NCBI GenBank assembly: GCA_048549915.1
Contig: JBLYYE010000007.1
Coordinates: 1-55,703 of the forward strand
Direction: 5' to 3'
Source of the DNA: LSUCC0057 sp048549915
Lineage (GTDB): Bacteria; Pseudomonadota; Gammaproteobacteria; Pseudomonadales; Porticoccaceae
Length of the DNA: 55,703 bases
The position numbers were made by a program, and so were the translations under genes. This document shows positions 43,560 through 51,780 of the stretch, piece by piece (the stretch's first letter is position 1; each line of letters opens with the position of its first letter). Under the pieces are notes generated by a model. The model ran no database searches. It was not told where the DNA came from and saw nothing but the letters and a program-made list of their open reading frames with translations.

Positions 43560-43829
43560 ATGGCGACTCGTCAAAGTATAAGCTTGGCTGATCCAAACGA
43601 TTCTTGGTTAAAAAGTCAGGTCGAAAGCGGTGAATTCTCAAATAAAAGCGAGGTTGTGAATGACCTAATACGTCAAGCTAGGCGTAATGAGCAAGTTGCG
43701 ATTGAGGGCATACGTGCAGGCTTAATAAAGGCAGAAAGTTCCATTGAGCAGGATGGCTACAGTAAGAAAGGTCCAGAAGAGCGTCTCGCAGACTTTAAAA
43801 AGAAAGCCTTGAAAAATGACCACCTATAA
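43560..43829 (+). CDS. parD: ParD-type antitoxin
   Basis: This 89-residue protein has an N-terminal ribbon-helix-helix (RQSISLADPNDSWLKSQVESG; NKSEVVNDLIRQAR) as in ParD of the CC2985 family, followed by a charged toxin-binding tail. The ATG at 43560 follows TGGAGG; the open frame begins earlier at 43515 without a site. Its end overlaps the toxin start by 14 bases, the usual coupling of type II pairs. Confidence 0.88.
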   Translation: MATRQSISLADPNDSWLKSQVESGEFSNKSEVVNDLIRQARRNEQVAIEGIRAGLIKAESSIEQDGYSKKGPEERLADFKKKALKNDHL

Positions 43830-44100
43830 ATTATCCCTTGAAGCTGAAGATGATTTAAATGTGATATGGGTTTTTGGGCTTGAGCGTTTTGGTGAAACTC
43901 AAGCCGATAAGTTTTATTATGAACTTTTAAGCCATTGTCAAAATGTTGCAGATAACCCTAAGCAATACCCTGCTGTCGATGAAATACGCACAGGTTATCG
44001 GCGATCTGTATTTAGCAATCATGCTATTTTTTACCGCGAGAAAGAGGGTTTTGTAGAGGTGACTCGTATCTACGGCAGGCAAAATCCAAATAAAATATAA
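43816..44100 (+). CDS. parE: ParE/RelE-superfamily toxin
   Basis: This is a 94-residue ParE-fold toxin: YKLSLEAEDDLNVIWVFGLERFG at the start, YPAVDEIRTGYRRSVFSNHAIFYRE in the middle and VTRIYGRQ at the end, all characteristic. ParE toxins poison DNA gyrase. It is intact, with the start inside parD. The pair sits in a low-gene-density region and may stabilise it. Confidence 0.9.
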   Translation: MTTYKLSLEAEDDLNVIWVFGLERFGETQADKFYYELLSHCQNVADNPKQYPAVDEIRTGYRRSVFSNHAIFYREKEGFVEVTRIYGRQNPNKI

Positions 44101-44336
44101 GATACTTCTAATGGGGCCAAAGCGGTCATTAGGGCTAACTTTTCTGATTCCTGAAATCGGACACATCCAATCTAGATTTTTGCATCGTTACAGCTAGCAC
44201 TGTCTAGAAAAGCGGGCTCGATTCAAGCTTGGTGGCGGTAACATGGGCTGTTTTGTTACTGATGAGAATTACTAGAGTGCATTCGATAAACGGGTAAAGT
44301 GCGTTTTATCTTTCTTATACACACGTCATCTTATTT
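44101..44336. other. Short intergenic stretch, nothing recognised
   Basis: Between the toxin stop and the end of the minus-strand cytidylyltransferase gene I see no ORF with a ribosome site, no RNA gene and no strong terminator. Confidence 0.5.
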
Positions 44337-44801
44337 TTAAGCAATCTTCTGAAATGGTAAATTCGCGTCATTATGCAAAATATTCACTCGATGAATTTGA
44401 TCGATAACATCTTGTTTGATTTTCGATGATGAGGTTTGCGGATCATACTTAATTTGCACGATCTGCTTACCGTTAGCTTTTAAGTAATCCTCCACTGCAA
44501 TATTATGGGGTTTATCACCCCAATCCTCACCAACAACAAACACATCGGGCTGTAACTCTTTGCAAGCCGAGACATATTCAAGTTCGTAATAGGGGCGAAC
44601 AATATCAACACAGCTTAATGCTTGCAGCATTTTCATTCGCTGTTCAAGAGGAATAACCGGAACATTGGGCTTGTATGAATTAACAACCGCATCAGAGCCA
44701 ACGCCTACTACCAGCACGCTGCCTAAAGTTTTACAGTACTCCAATAATGCCAAGTGGCCCACATGCAACAAATCAAACGTGCCTACCGTATATATAAGCA
44801 T
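44337..44801 (-). CDS. Cytidylyltransferase-like nucleotidyltransferase (TagD-like)
   Basis: This is a 154-residue protein with the nucleotide-binding HVGH in VGTFDLLHVGHLALLEY, VVGEDWGDKP, and SSSKIKQDV in place of the RTxGISTT of glycerol-3-phosphate cytidylyltransferase. It should transfer CMP (or AMP) to an alcohol phosphate. AGGAG lies before the ATG. The next gene, 50 bases upstream on the same strand, is a CDP-alcohol phosphatidyltransferase, so the two probably act in sequence; the alcohol is unknown. Confidence 0.87.
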   Translation of the reverse strand: MLIYTVGTFDLLHVGHLALLEYCKTLGSVLVVGVGSDAVVNSYKPNVPVIPLEQRMKMLQALSCVDIVRPYYELEYVSACKELQPDVFVVGEDWGDKPHNIAVEDYLKANGKQIVQIKYDPQTSSSKIKQDVIDQIHRVNILHNDANLPFQKIA

Positions 44802-44851
44802 TTTTTAACTCCTATTTTTAATAATATTGGGTTTACTCATAGGGTAGCCTT

Positions 44852-45496
44852 CTACAAAAGCTTCCAGCTATAAACGCCTGTAATAGCGAGTGTATAAAGA
44901 GCAAGTAGGTAAACATTGATGGGGTTGCCAGAAAGTTTTGGCGTTTTAATTTGTGAAACATTTAAAGCAGCAAGCGTTACACCACTCACATAAAGAATCA
45001 CCGTAAACACAGCCCCACTCACCAGGCTTTCAAACATAAATATGAAAACAAATATGATGCTATTGTTATCCAGAGCGAGGCCCGTGTACTTAGCGCCATC
45101 AGCAAGACCGAAGGTACTAAAATAGCTCAACCGAATAGCGCTGGCAGCAAGCATAATAAATGCGCCGACTAGGAATATTGGCTCAAAGCCTCCATAGCTC
45201 AGCAACAACACCGCTGGTGTTACGCCATAACTCACAATATCTATTAGCACATCAAGCTGGCCACCAAAGGTACTGTCATCACCCGTGCGGCCCTTCATTC
45301 TTCGCGCAACCAGACCATCAGCCCAATCAAAAGCAACGGCCCAAATCATCCCGATCATAGCCGCGTAGTAAACGCCTATAATGCTGAAGTAAATGGCCAA
45401 TACCGTACAAGCCAAGCCTGCAAGTGAGCATAGGTTAGGTAAGTCTTTTACATAAGAAAGAATAGTTGGGGGTGATTTTTGCATAGCAGTCGTCAT
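44852..45496 (-). CDS. CDP-alcohol phosphatidyltransferase
   Basis: This is a 214-residue inner-membrane enzyme with about six hydrophobic segments and the complete catalytic motif DxxDGxxAR-x(8)-GxxxDxxxD, read as DWADGLVARR...GGQLDVLIDI. The ATG at 45496 has TAGGA 7 bases upstream; the frame is open to 45541. It resembles PssA-like enzymes but is shorter than typical phosphatidylserine synthases of gammaproteobacteria. It likely uses a CDP-linked donor, perhaps made by the neighbouring cytidylyltransferase. Confidence 0.87.
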   Translation of the reverse strand: MTTAMQKSPPTILSYVKDLPNLCSLAGLACTVLAIYFSIIGVYYAAMIGMIWAVAFDWADGLVARRMKGRTGDDSTFGGQLDVLIDIVSYGVTPAVLLLSYGGFEPIFLVGAFIMLAASAIRLSYFSTFGLADGAKYTGLALDNNSIIFVFIFMFESLVSGAVFTVILYVSGVTLAALNVSQIKTPKLSGNPINVYLLALYTLAITGVYSWKLL

Positions 45497-45628
45497 ATAA
45501 ATCCTAAAAGTGACAAGGGTATTTTTTTGATATATCAGCAATACGCTGGCAGACTTTATTCACGACTCATCGAGAACAAAAATACGTCATACGCTTGCGA
45601 CAAAATAAATTTAGACGAGACAATAACT

Positions 45629-45908
45629 ATGATTTCTCAGTACAAAAAACACTTAGATATATCGTGACCCTGATGAACAGAGCATCAAGATTTTTTTGAA
45701 CTATCGAGACTCACTACAAAGAGAAAACACGACAGGGCTAAAAATAGAAGTAATCAACGATGTCGATGGGTAGGAAGACTGTTTACCAATGATCGAGGAG
45801 TATTTGGAAAGAACGGCGAGCATAACACACCTGCCTGTAAATTTTAAGTATTACCTACCCACCATGAAAATAGATGGCCATTCACTTGTCTATATGCAGC
45901 CACCTTAA
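45629..45908 (+). pseudogene. Decayed small gene (frameshift plus internal stop)
   Basis: Reading from the ATG at 45629 gives MISQYKKHLDIS then a stop. One frame over, the reading continues RDPDEQSIKIFLNYRDS for about 35 codons to a TAG at about 45772, then continues in the same frame (EDCLPMIEEYLERTAS) to TAA at 45906. Joining the parts gives about 93 residues of protein-like, non-repetitive sequence, suggesting a formerly intact gene with one frameshift and one nonsense change. No family recognised; the case rests on composition. Confidence 0.35.
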
Positions 45909-46132
45909 TCAAAGTTCAAAACCACGAACCTCGTCATCATGTCTAAATAGTTTGCCACTAAGAGACGCTAACTCAGATAACAGCCTGCCATGATAATAAT
46001 ACCTATCTATTAATCAGCTACAGGCACATACTGCTGCTGTTACTCAGTGACTTAGCAACCTGAATAGCAACACCCCTTAGGTCGGCTCAAACTGGCTCTA
46101 GGCTTATGCAGCGATAATAAGTGGACAGTATC
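45909..46132. other. Intergenic stretch, nothing recognised
   Basis: This has no convincing ORF, RNA gene or terminator. The minus-strand gene at 45496 and the small ORF at 46133 bound the wider gene-poor segment. Confidence 0.45.
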
Positions 46133-46249
46133 ATGAGCAAAGGACAGGACAGTAAGAAAAACGCGAAAAAGAAACCGCTTTTAACAGCCAAAGAAAAGAA
46201 AGCCGCAAAAGCAGCCAAAAAGACCGTAACCAATGTTTTAGGTCATTAA
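46133..46249 (+). CDS. Small lysine-rich protein, 38 residues
   Basis: ATG at 46133 to TAA at 46247-46249 encodes a 38-residue protein opening MSKGQDSKKNAKKKPLLTA and ending NVLGH. About a third of the residues are lysine and the middle is KEKKAAKAAKK. Similar tiny lysine/alanine-rich proteins occur in many gammaproteobacteria, from memory. A hairpin follows 9 bases after the stop, supporting a real transcription unit. Its charge suggests nucleic-acid or ribosome contact, which is speculation. Confidence 0.65.
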   Translation: MSKGQDSKKNAKKKPLLTAKEKKAAKAAKKTVTNVLGH

Positions 46250-46257
46250 GCACAAAA

Positions 46258-46283
46258 TGGCCATCGATATTTTGCGATGGCCA
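46258..46283. terminator. Hairpin after the small lysine-rich ORF
   Basis: TGGCCATCG and CGATGGCCA are perfect 9-bp arms around ATATTTTG. There is no T-tract after it, so it may be a weak terminator or an RNA stability element. Confidence 0.45.
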
Positions 46284-46541
46284 CTAATGAGTAGACGCAT
46301 CTTGCTCTAGAACCCATCTAACTAACTGCGCCCTGAATCGAGTCCCTTTATCTAGACATTAATGCCTTACATAATGTCCGCTTCTATTAGATTTGATTGA
46401 AAATCATGCAGAAGTGCTAATGACCGCTAAGGGCACTCTTTAGACACAAATTTAAAAAATTAACAACTTTATTGTTACGTTTTTAAAGCCCTAAACAAAA
46501 CACCACCTAAACGTTACAACTTTTTAGAACCATAAAAACAA

Positions 46542-46565
46542 AATTCCCCGCAATGGCGGGGAATT
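46542..46565 (-). terminator. Rho-independent terminator of ssb
   Basis: AATTCCCCGC and GCGGGGAATT are 10-bp arms around AATG. On the minus strand it is followed by TTTGTTTTT. It lies 48 bases after the ssb stop. Confidence 0.88.
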
Positions 46566-46612
46566 AAGGGCTTTATAGTAAACTAAACGTTACAAACTAT
46601 ATTAATTGTTGT

Positions 46613-47131
46613 CTAGAACGGGATGTCATCGTCAAGCATGGCATTATCCATCGGCGGTGCCGACTGTTGTGGCTGGCCGCCACCTTGCTGCCCACCATAC
46701 TGATTACCGCCTTGTGGCGGACGATTTTGGTTTTGGTTCTGCTGCTGGTAACCGCCACCTTGCTGCTGGTAACCACCGCCGCCGCCCATCTCGCCGCGGC
46801 TGTCGAGCATTTGCATCTCGGTAGCGATCACTTCGGTAGTGTAGCGATCTTGGCCGTCTTGGCCCTGCCACTTGCGGGTGCGCAATGAGCCTTCGACATA
46901 GACTTTGCTGCCCTTTTTAAGGTACTCACCGGCAATCTCCGCCAAGCGGTTGAAAAAGGCTACGCGATGCCACTCGGTGCGCTCTTGCTGCTCGCCAGTC
47001 TGTTTGTCTTTCCAACTCTCGGAGGTGGCAATACTGATATTGGTAACCGCATTACCTGAAGGCATGTAGCGGGTCTCTGGGTCTTGGCCCAAGTTGCCAA
47101 CCAGTATCACTTTGTTGATGCCCCTTGCCAT
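46613..47131 (-). CDS. ssb: Single-stranded DNA-binding protein
   Basis: This is a 172-residue SSB. The OB fold spans about residues 4-110 (NKVILVGNLGQDPETRYMPSG; RTEWHRVAFFNRLAEIA; YVEGSLRTRKW), then a Gly/Gln/Asn-rich linker, and the acidic protein-interaction tip DDDIPF. GGAGAAC lies before the ATG. Its position beside an MFS gene and uvrA is the usual gammaproteobacterial arrangement. I found no canonical LexA box (CTG-N10-CAG) upstream. Confidence 0.98.
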   Translation of the reverse strand: MARGINKVILVGNLGQDPETRYMPSGNAVTNISIATSESWKDKQTGEQQERTEWHRVAFFNRLAEIAGEYLKKGSKVYVEGSLRTRKWQGQDGQDRYTTEVIATEMQMLDSRGEMGGGGGYQQQGGGYQQQNQNQNRPPQGGNQYGGQQGGGQPQQSAPPMDNAMLDDDIPF

Positions 47132-47246
47132 GATGTTCTCCTGTAATTATCAAACACGATTTTTGTGAAAATTAGTCTGCTCAACCGTTGAGCTGTTGCT
47201 ATCCAGTATACGCGGCGATCACTCTGTTGGCGACCGCAAGGCGCTG

Positions 47247-48599
47247 TTATGCCAACAGCGGCTCCAGCTGGCTGCGGTCGAGCAGTTTGCCATCTACCTT
47301 GATATAAACCAGCGGATCGCCGTCAAATTGAAGTATCTCATCGACCCCTGGCAACCCTTGCAACCACGCCGCAAACTCTTCGGGTGTACGCTGGTCGCGA
47401 CGCAACACCACCGTTTTACGCAGTTTCGGTTGAGACAAACCGCGCGCCAGAAGCCACCAAATGAGCGCCAAAAGCGCGAGCATCAGGAACAACTGACTGC
47501 TGCCAAACTGCTGCAAGCTCCAACCGCCGAGCAGACCACCGAAAAAAGCCCCGAGGAACTGGCCGCTGGAGTAGACGCCCATCGCTGTGCCGCGAGAGCC
47601 CGCTGGGCACGCTTTACTCAGCCAGGACGGCAACATCGCCTCAAGCAGATTAAAACCGGCAAAAAACAGCAGCAGTAAAACCAACACCGGCCAAAAATCT
47701 GTACTCAAGTAGAGACCAAATAGCGCTACGGTCAAAGCACCAATAGCCGCCAGTAACACCGTGCGATGGCGACCGCGTGTCTCGCCGATAATTAACAGCG
47801 GAATCATCAATACAAAGCCGCCACCGAGCAGGGCAATATAGACCCACCAGAGATGTTGTTTGGCGATACCGAGCTGCTCCACCAGCAGGGATGGCACTAC
47901 GACAAAAGCCGCCATCAACAGCAGATGGAGGGTAAAAATACTGAAATTAAGGCGCAATAAGTTGGGCTCTGCGACCACGCTGCGCAGCTGGCTGAGATCG
48001 GCGCGCACTTCGCGGTTGGCGCTGCTCTGCAAGGGTTTGGGGACGGCTAAAAGAAACAGCGCCAGACCGCATACAGCGAGTGCGGCGGTGGCCCAAAACA
48101 CCCACGCCATACCGCCGCCGGCGGCCAGCAGCGGCCCTGCAACCATGGCCAACATAAACGACAGGCCAATACTGCCACCGATAGCCGCCATCGCTTTGGA
48201 GCGATTCTCGTCGCTAGTCAGGTCGCTCACAAGCGCCATCGTAGTACTGGCGATTGCGCCACTACCCTGCAGCAACCGGCCAATAAATAAACCCCAGACA
48301 GAGTCTGACAGCGCCGCGACGGCACTGCCCAATATGAAAACGAGTAGCCCGCCAACGATCACTGGGCGGCGCCCAATGCGATCGGAGAGCAGCCCGAGAG
48401 GAATCTGCAGCAAAGCTTGGGTTAATCCGTAAGCGCCGATAACTAGACCCAGCCAAAACGGAGAAGCACCTTGGTAGTCGTCAATATAGAGCGCCAATAC
48501 CGGCAACACCATGAAAAGGCCGAGCATGCGCGAAGCGTAAAGGCCTGCGAGCGAGGCGACCACGCGCGCATCTAATTTGGCAAAACCTGCTTGGCTCAT
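47247..48599 (-). CDS. MFS transporter with C-terminal cytoplasmic domain
   Basis: This is a 450-residue major facilitator: twelve hydrophobic segments, the loop 2-3 motif GLLSDRIGRRPVIVGG, and RLLQGSGAIASTTMALVSDLT. The final ~55 residues (TPEEFAAWLQGLPGVDEILQFDGDP...) form a small soluble domain after the last helix, as in the family found between ssb and uvrA in many gammaproteobacteria. Drug or metabolite efflux is likely; the substrate is unknown. Divergent from uvrA. Confidence 0.92.
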   Translation of the reverse strand: MSQAGFAKLDARVVASLAGLYASRMLGLFMVLPVLALYIDDYQGASPFWLGLVIGAYGLTQALLQIPLGLLSDRIGRRPVIVGGLLVFILGSAVAALSDSVWGLFIGRLLQGSGAIASTTMALVSDLTSDENRSKAMAAIGGSIGLSFMLAMVAGPLLAAGGGMAWVFWATAALAVCGLALFLLAVPKPLQSSANREVRADLSQLRSVVAEPNLLRLNFSIFTLHLLLMAAFVVVPSLLVEQLGIAKQHLWWVYIALLGGGFVLMIPLLIIGETRGRHRTVLLAAIGALTVALFGLYLSTDFWPVLVLLLLFFAGFNLLEAMLPSWLSKACPAGSRGTAMGVYSSGQFLGAFFGGLLGGWSLQQFGSSQLFLMLALLALIWWLLARGLSQPKLRKTVVLRRDQRTPEEFAAWLQGLPGVDEILQFDGDPLVYIKVDGKLLDRSQLEPLLA

Positions 48600-48736
48600 A
48601 CAGAGGGCCTTGGTAAAGGGGTCGTATTATCGACAGCAATTGGGCTGTTCCAGTAGTAGTCAGCCAACTCTGCCAAAGGCGCCTAGTTTACCAGTGGCCG
48701 AGGATCTGACAAGCTCCCATCAAGCGACAGTTAACT

Positions 48737-48766
48737 TTGCGATTGGCGCTGCTAACCCCCTATAAT
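48737..48766 (+). promoter_or_regulatory. Predicted sigma-70 promoter of uvrA
   Basis: TTGCGA (48737-48742) and a perfect TATAAT (48761-48766) are separated by 18 bases, with the start codon 90 bases downstream. No CTG-N10-CAG LexA box overlaps it. Confidence 0.6.
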
Positions 48767-48856
48767 GAGCTGTTGCTTTTTCTGCCCAAGCAGCGCAAAT
48801 ACTCCGCGGAAAAAACAGCGGTTTACAGCCTATTCACCAGCGATAAAGAGCACTCT

Positions 48857-51676
48857 ATGGACACCATTCAGGTACGCGGTGCGCGCACCCACAATCTCAA
48901 AAATATTGATTTGGATCTGCCGCGCGACAAGCTGATTGTCATAACTGGCCTGTCTGGCTCGGGCAAATCGTCGCTCGCTTTCGATACGCTGTACGCAGAG
49001 GGACAGCGCCGCTATGTTGAGTCGCTCTCGACCTATGCGCGCCAATTTTTGTCGATGATGGAAAAACCCGATGTCGACCATATCGAGGGGTTGTCGCCGG
49101 CTATCTCGATAGAGCAGAAATCCACCTCGCACAACCCGCGCTCTACAGTGGGCACTATCACAGAAATTTACGACTACTTGCGTTTGCTGTTTGCCCGCGC
49201 CGGCGAGCCGCGCTGCCCCGACCACGGCCAGCCGCTCAATGCGCAGACGGTCAGCCAGATGGTTGATCAAGTGTTAGCACTGCCCGAAGGCAGCAAGGTG
49301 ATGCTGTTGGCACCGGTAATTAAAGACCGCAAAGGCGAGCACTTGCACCTGTTTGACAATTTGCGCCGCCAAGGATTTATTCGTGCCCGCATTGACGGCG
49401 TAGTCTGCGATCTCGATGAAGCGCCGGCACTGAACAAAAAGACCAAACATACTATCGAAGTGGTAGTCGACCGCTTCAAGGTCAAAGAGGAACTTAAACT
49501 GCGCCTAGCCGAGTCGTTCGAGACTGCCCTCAACCTGGCCGAAGGGATAGCGCTAATCAGCTTTATGGATGGCGACCAGCCCGACCAAATATTTTCGGCC
49601 AAGTTTGCCTGCCCGCAGTGTAACTACAGCCTCACCGAGCTGGAGCCACGGCTGTTCTCGTTTAACAACCCAGCCGGCGCTTGCCCCACTTGCGATGGCT
49701 TGGGTCAACACCAGTATTTTGATGTCGACCGGGTTATCCAGCATCCCGAATCGTCAATTTCTGAGGGTGCGATTCGCGGCTGGGATCGTCGCTCACTGTT
49801 CTACTTTAATATGGTCAGCTCGCTGGCAGAACACTACGGGTTTGATATCGATACACCGTGGCAGCAGCTCAACGGCGCCCACCAACAGCTGATTCTATTT
49901 GGCAGCGAGCAGGAGGAGATCACTTTTAACTATGTCAACGAGCGCGGCACAGTATTCCGCCGCAAACACTCGTTTGAAGGCGTGTTAAACAATATGCAGC
50001 GCCGCTATCGCGATACCGACTCGCAATCGGTGCGCGATGACCTCGCCAAATATCTGACCACTTCGAGCTGCCCCGATTGTGAAGGCACACGCCTCAAACC
50101 GGCAGCGCGAGCGGTCTATGTCGACAACAAACGCATTGAGGACCTAGTACTGCTGCCAGTTGGCCAGTGCTGCGACTACTTTGAGTCGCTCGACCTAACC
50201 GGCCGACAGGGCAAAATTGCCGAGAAAATTGTCAAAGAGATCAGTGCTCGGCTGCGTTTTTTGGTTGATGTCGGCCTCAACTATTTAAGCCTCGAGCGCA
50301 GTGCCGATACGCTCTCCGGTGGTGAGGCACAACGTATTCGCCTGGCCAGCCAAATTGGCGCCGGCTTGGTCGGTGTTATGTATATTCTCGACGAACCCTC
50401 GATCGGTCTCCACCAGCGCGATAACGAGCGCCTGTTGGCTACGCTCACCCGCCTGCGCGATATGGGCAATACCGTGATTGTTGTCGAACACGATGAAGAT
50501 GCGATCCGCGCCGCTGACCACATCGTCGATATCGGCCCAGGTGCCGGCGTGCATGGCGGTGAGGTCGTCGCCCAAGGTGACAGCGCAGCTATCCAAGCGA
50601 CTCCGGGGTCGGTGACTGGCCAATTCCTCTCGGGTGAACGCGGTATTCGGCTGCCAGAGCAGCGCCACAAACCCGGCAAAGAGTGGATTAAAGTTAACGG
50701 CGCAACTGGCAACAACCTGCAAAAAGTGAACTTAAAACTGCCGATTGGGCTGTTTACCTGTGTCACTGGGGTGTCGGGTTCGGGCAAGTCTACCTTGATC
50801 AATGAGACACTCTACCCCGCTGCCGCCACGGCACTCAACAAAGCCACTACACTAAAATCGGCACCCCATAAAACGATTACCGGCCTCGAGCTACTGGACA
50901 AGTGTATCGATATTGATCAGAGCCCGATCGGTCGCACTCCGCGCTCTAATCCAGCCACCTATACCGGCATCTTTACCCCTATCCGCGAACTGTTTGCCGG
51001 CACTCAAGAGGCGCGCTCGCGCGGCTACACGCCGGGGCGTTTCAGTTTTAATGTCAAAGGTGGCCGCTGTGAGGCTTGCCAAGGCGATGGCGTCACCAAA
51101 GTTGAGATGCACTTTTTGCCGGATATCTATGTCGCCTGCGACGTCTGCCAGGGCAAACGCTACAATCGCGAAACCTTAGATGTCACCTACAAAGCCAAAA
51201 ACATCCATCAGATACTGGATATGACCATTGAGGACGCCCGCGAATTCTTCGATGCCGTGCCCTCGATTGCCCGCAAGCTGCAAACTCTTATCGATGTCGG
51301 CCTCTCCTATATTAAGCTCGGCCAATCGGCCACCACACTCTCGGGTGGTGAAGCGCAACGGATTAAACTCTCCCGTGAGCTCTCTAAACGCGATACCGGA
51401 AAAACCCTCTATATCCTCGATGAGCCGACCACCGGGCTGCACTTTCACGATATTGAGCAGCTGTTGGCGGTACTCCACAGGCTGCGCGACCACGGCAACA
51501 CCGTGGTGGTGATTGAGCACAATTTGGATGTCATAAAAACTGCCGACCATATTGTCGATCTCGGCCCCGAGGGCGGATCCGGCGGTGGCCAAATACTCGC
51601 AGCCGGCACCCCCGAAGAGATCGCTGCGGTAACCGAATCGCACACCGGCAGATTCCTTAAACCCCTCCTAAAATAG
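48857..51676 (+). CDS. uvrA: Excinuclease ABC subunit A
   Basis: This 939-residue protein is the damage-recognition ATPase of nucleotide excision repair. It has two ABC modules: Walker A GLSGSGKSS at residues 31-39 and GVSGSGKST near 640; signatures LSGGEAQRIRLASQIG and LSGGEAQRIKLSREL. Zinc-finger cysteines occur in CPQCNYS...CPTCDGLG and CEACQGDG...CDVCQGK. I start at the ATG at 48857 (AAAGAG upstream), which gives the normal family length; the open frame extends 40 codons further without support. Confidence 0.98.
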   Translation: MDTIQVRGARTHNLKNIDLDLPRDKLIVITGLSGSGKSSLAFDTLYAEGQRRYVESLSTYARQFLSMMEKPDVDHIEGLSPAISIEQKSTSHNPRSTVGTITEIYDYLRLLFARAGEPRCPDHGQPLNAQTVSQMVDQVLALPEGSKVMLLAPVIKDRKGEHLHLFDNLRRQGFIRARIDGVVCDLDEAPALNKKTKHTIEVVVDRFKVKEELKLRLAESFETALNLAEGIALISFMDGDQPDQIFSAKFACPQCNYSLTELEPRLFSFNNPAGACPTCDGLGQHQYFDVDRVIQHPESSISEGAIRGWDRRSLFYFNMVSSLAEHYGFDIDTPWQQLNGAHQQLILFGSEQEEITFNYVNERGTVFRRKHSFEGVLNNMQRRYRDTDSQSVRDDLAKYLTTSSCPDCEGTRLKPAARAVYVDNKRIEDLVLLPVGQCCDYFESLDLTGRQGKIAEKIVKEISARLRFLVDVGLNYLSLERSADTLSGGEAQRIRLASQIGAGLVGVMYILDEPSIGLHQRDNERLLATLTRLRDMGNTVIVVEHDEDAIRAADHIVDIGPGAGVHGGEVVAQGDSAAIQATPGSVTGQFLSGERGIRLPEQRHKPGKEWIKVNGATGNNLQKVNLKLPIGLFTCVTGVSGSGKSTLINETLYPAAATALNKATTLKSAPHKTITGLELLDKCIDIDQSPIGRTPRSNPATYTGIFTPIRELFAGTQEARSRGYTPGRFSFNVKGGRCEACQGDGVTKVEMHFLPDIYVACDVCQGKRYNRETLDVTYKAKNIHQILDMTIEDAREFFDAVPSIARKLQTLIDVGLSYIKLGQSATTLSGGEAQRIKLSRELSKRDTGKTLYILDEPTTGLHFHDIEQLLAVLHRLRDHGNTVVVIEHNLDVIKTADHIVDLGPEGGSGGGQILAAGTPEEIAAVTESHTGRFLKPLLK

Positions 51677-51694
51677 GGCATTTGGGTGCTGAGG

Positions 51695-51711
51695 TGCGAC
51701 AATTTGTCGCA
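51695..51711. promoter_or_regulatory. 17-bp palindrome upstream of the copper-type TonB receptor
   Basis: TGCGACAA and TTGTCGCA are perfect 8-bp arms about one central T, 70-86 bases before the receptor start. This is a strong operator candidate, perhaps for a metal-responsive regulator. No regulator gene is adjacent. Confidence 0.7.
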
Positions 51712-51780
51712 TTCCCGGCACTGCCCTGCTCTCTTAAAATAGCGGCTGATTTCGACAACTACGCTATTTAAAGGAGCACC

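Larger units (their letters stand above)
46250..46612. other. Gene-free stretch between the small ORF and ssb
   Basis: This contains the hairpin at 46258-46283 and the ssb terminator at 46542-46565. The remaining sequence is AT-rich. CTAAACGTTACAA occurs on both sides of the ssb terminator (about 46508 and 46576). No ORF or RNA gene is seen. Confidence 0.5.

Noticed and set aside
43200..44140. Integron cassette carrying the toxin-antitoxin pair
   Set aside because: Sequences resembling attC core sites (AACAGGCGCATTAAAC; GGGCTAAC) do not form a paired R'/R'' structure, and no integrase is present.
44121..46428. CTAATGACCGCT occurs at 44121-44132 (minus) and 46417-46428 (plus)
   Set aside because: Twelve-base matches are expected many times by chance in 55 kb, and the flanks do not align.
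47132..47246. CTG-N8-CAG between ssb and the MFS gene as a LexA box
   Set aside because: Spacing is 8, not 10, and the interior does not match the alternating TA consensus.
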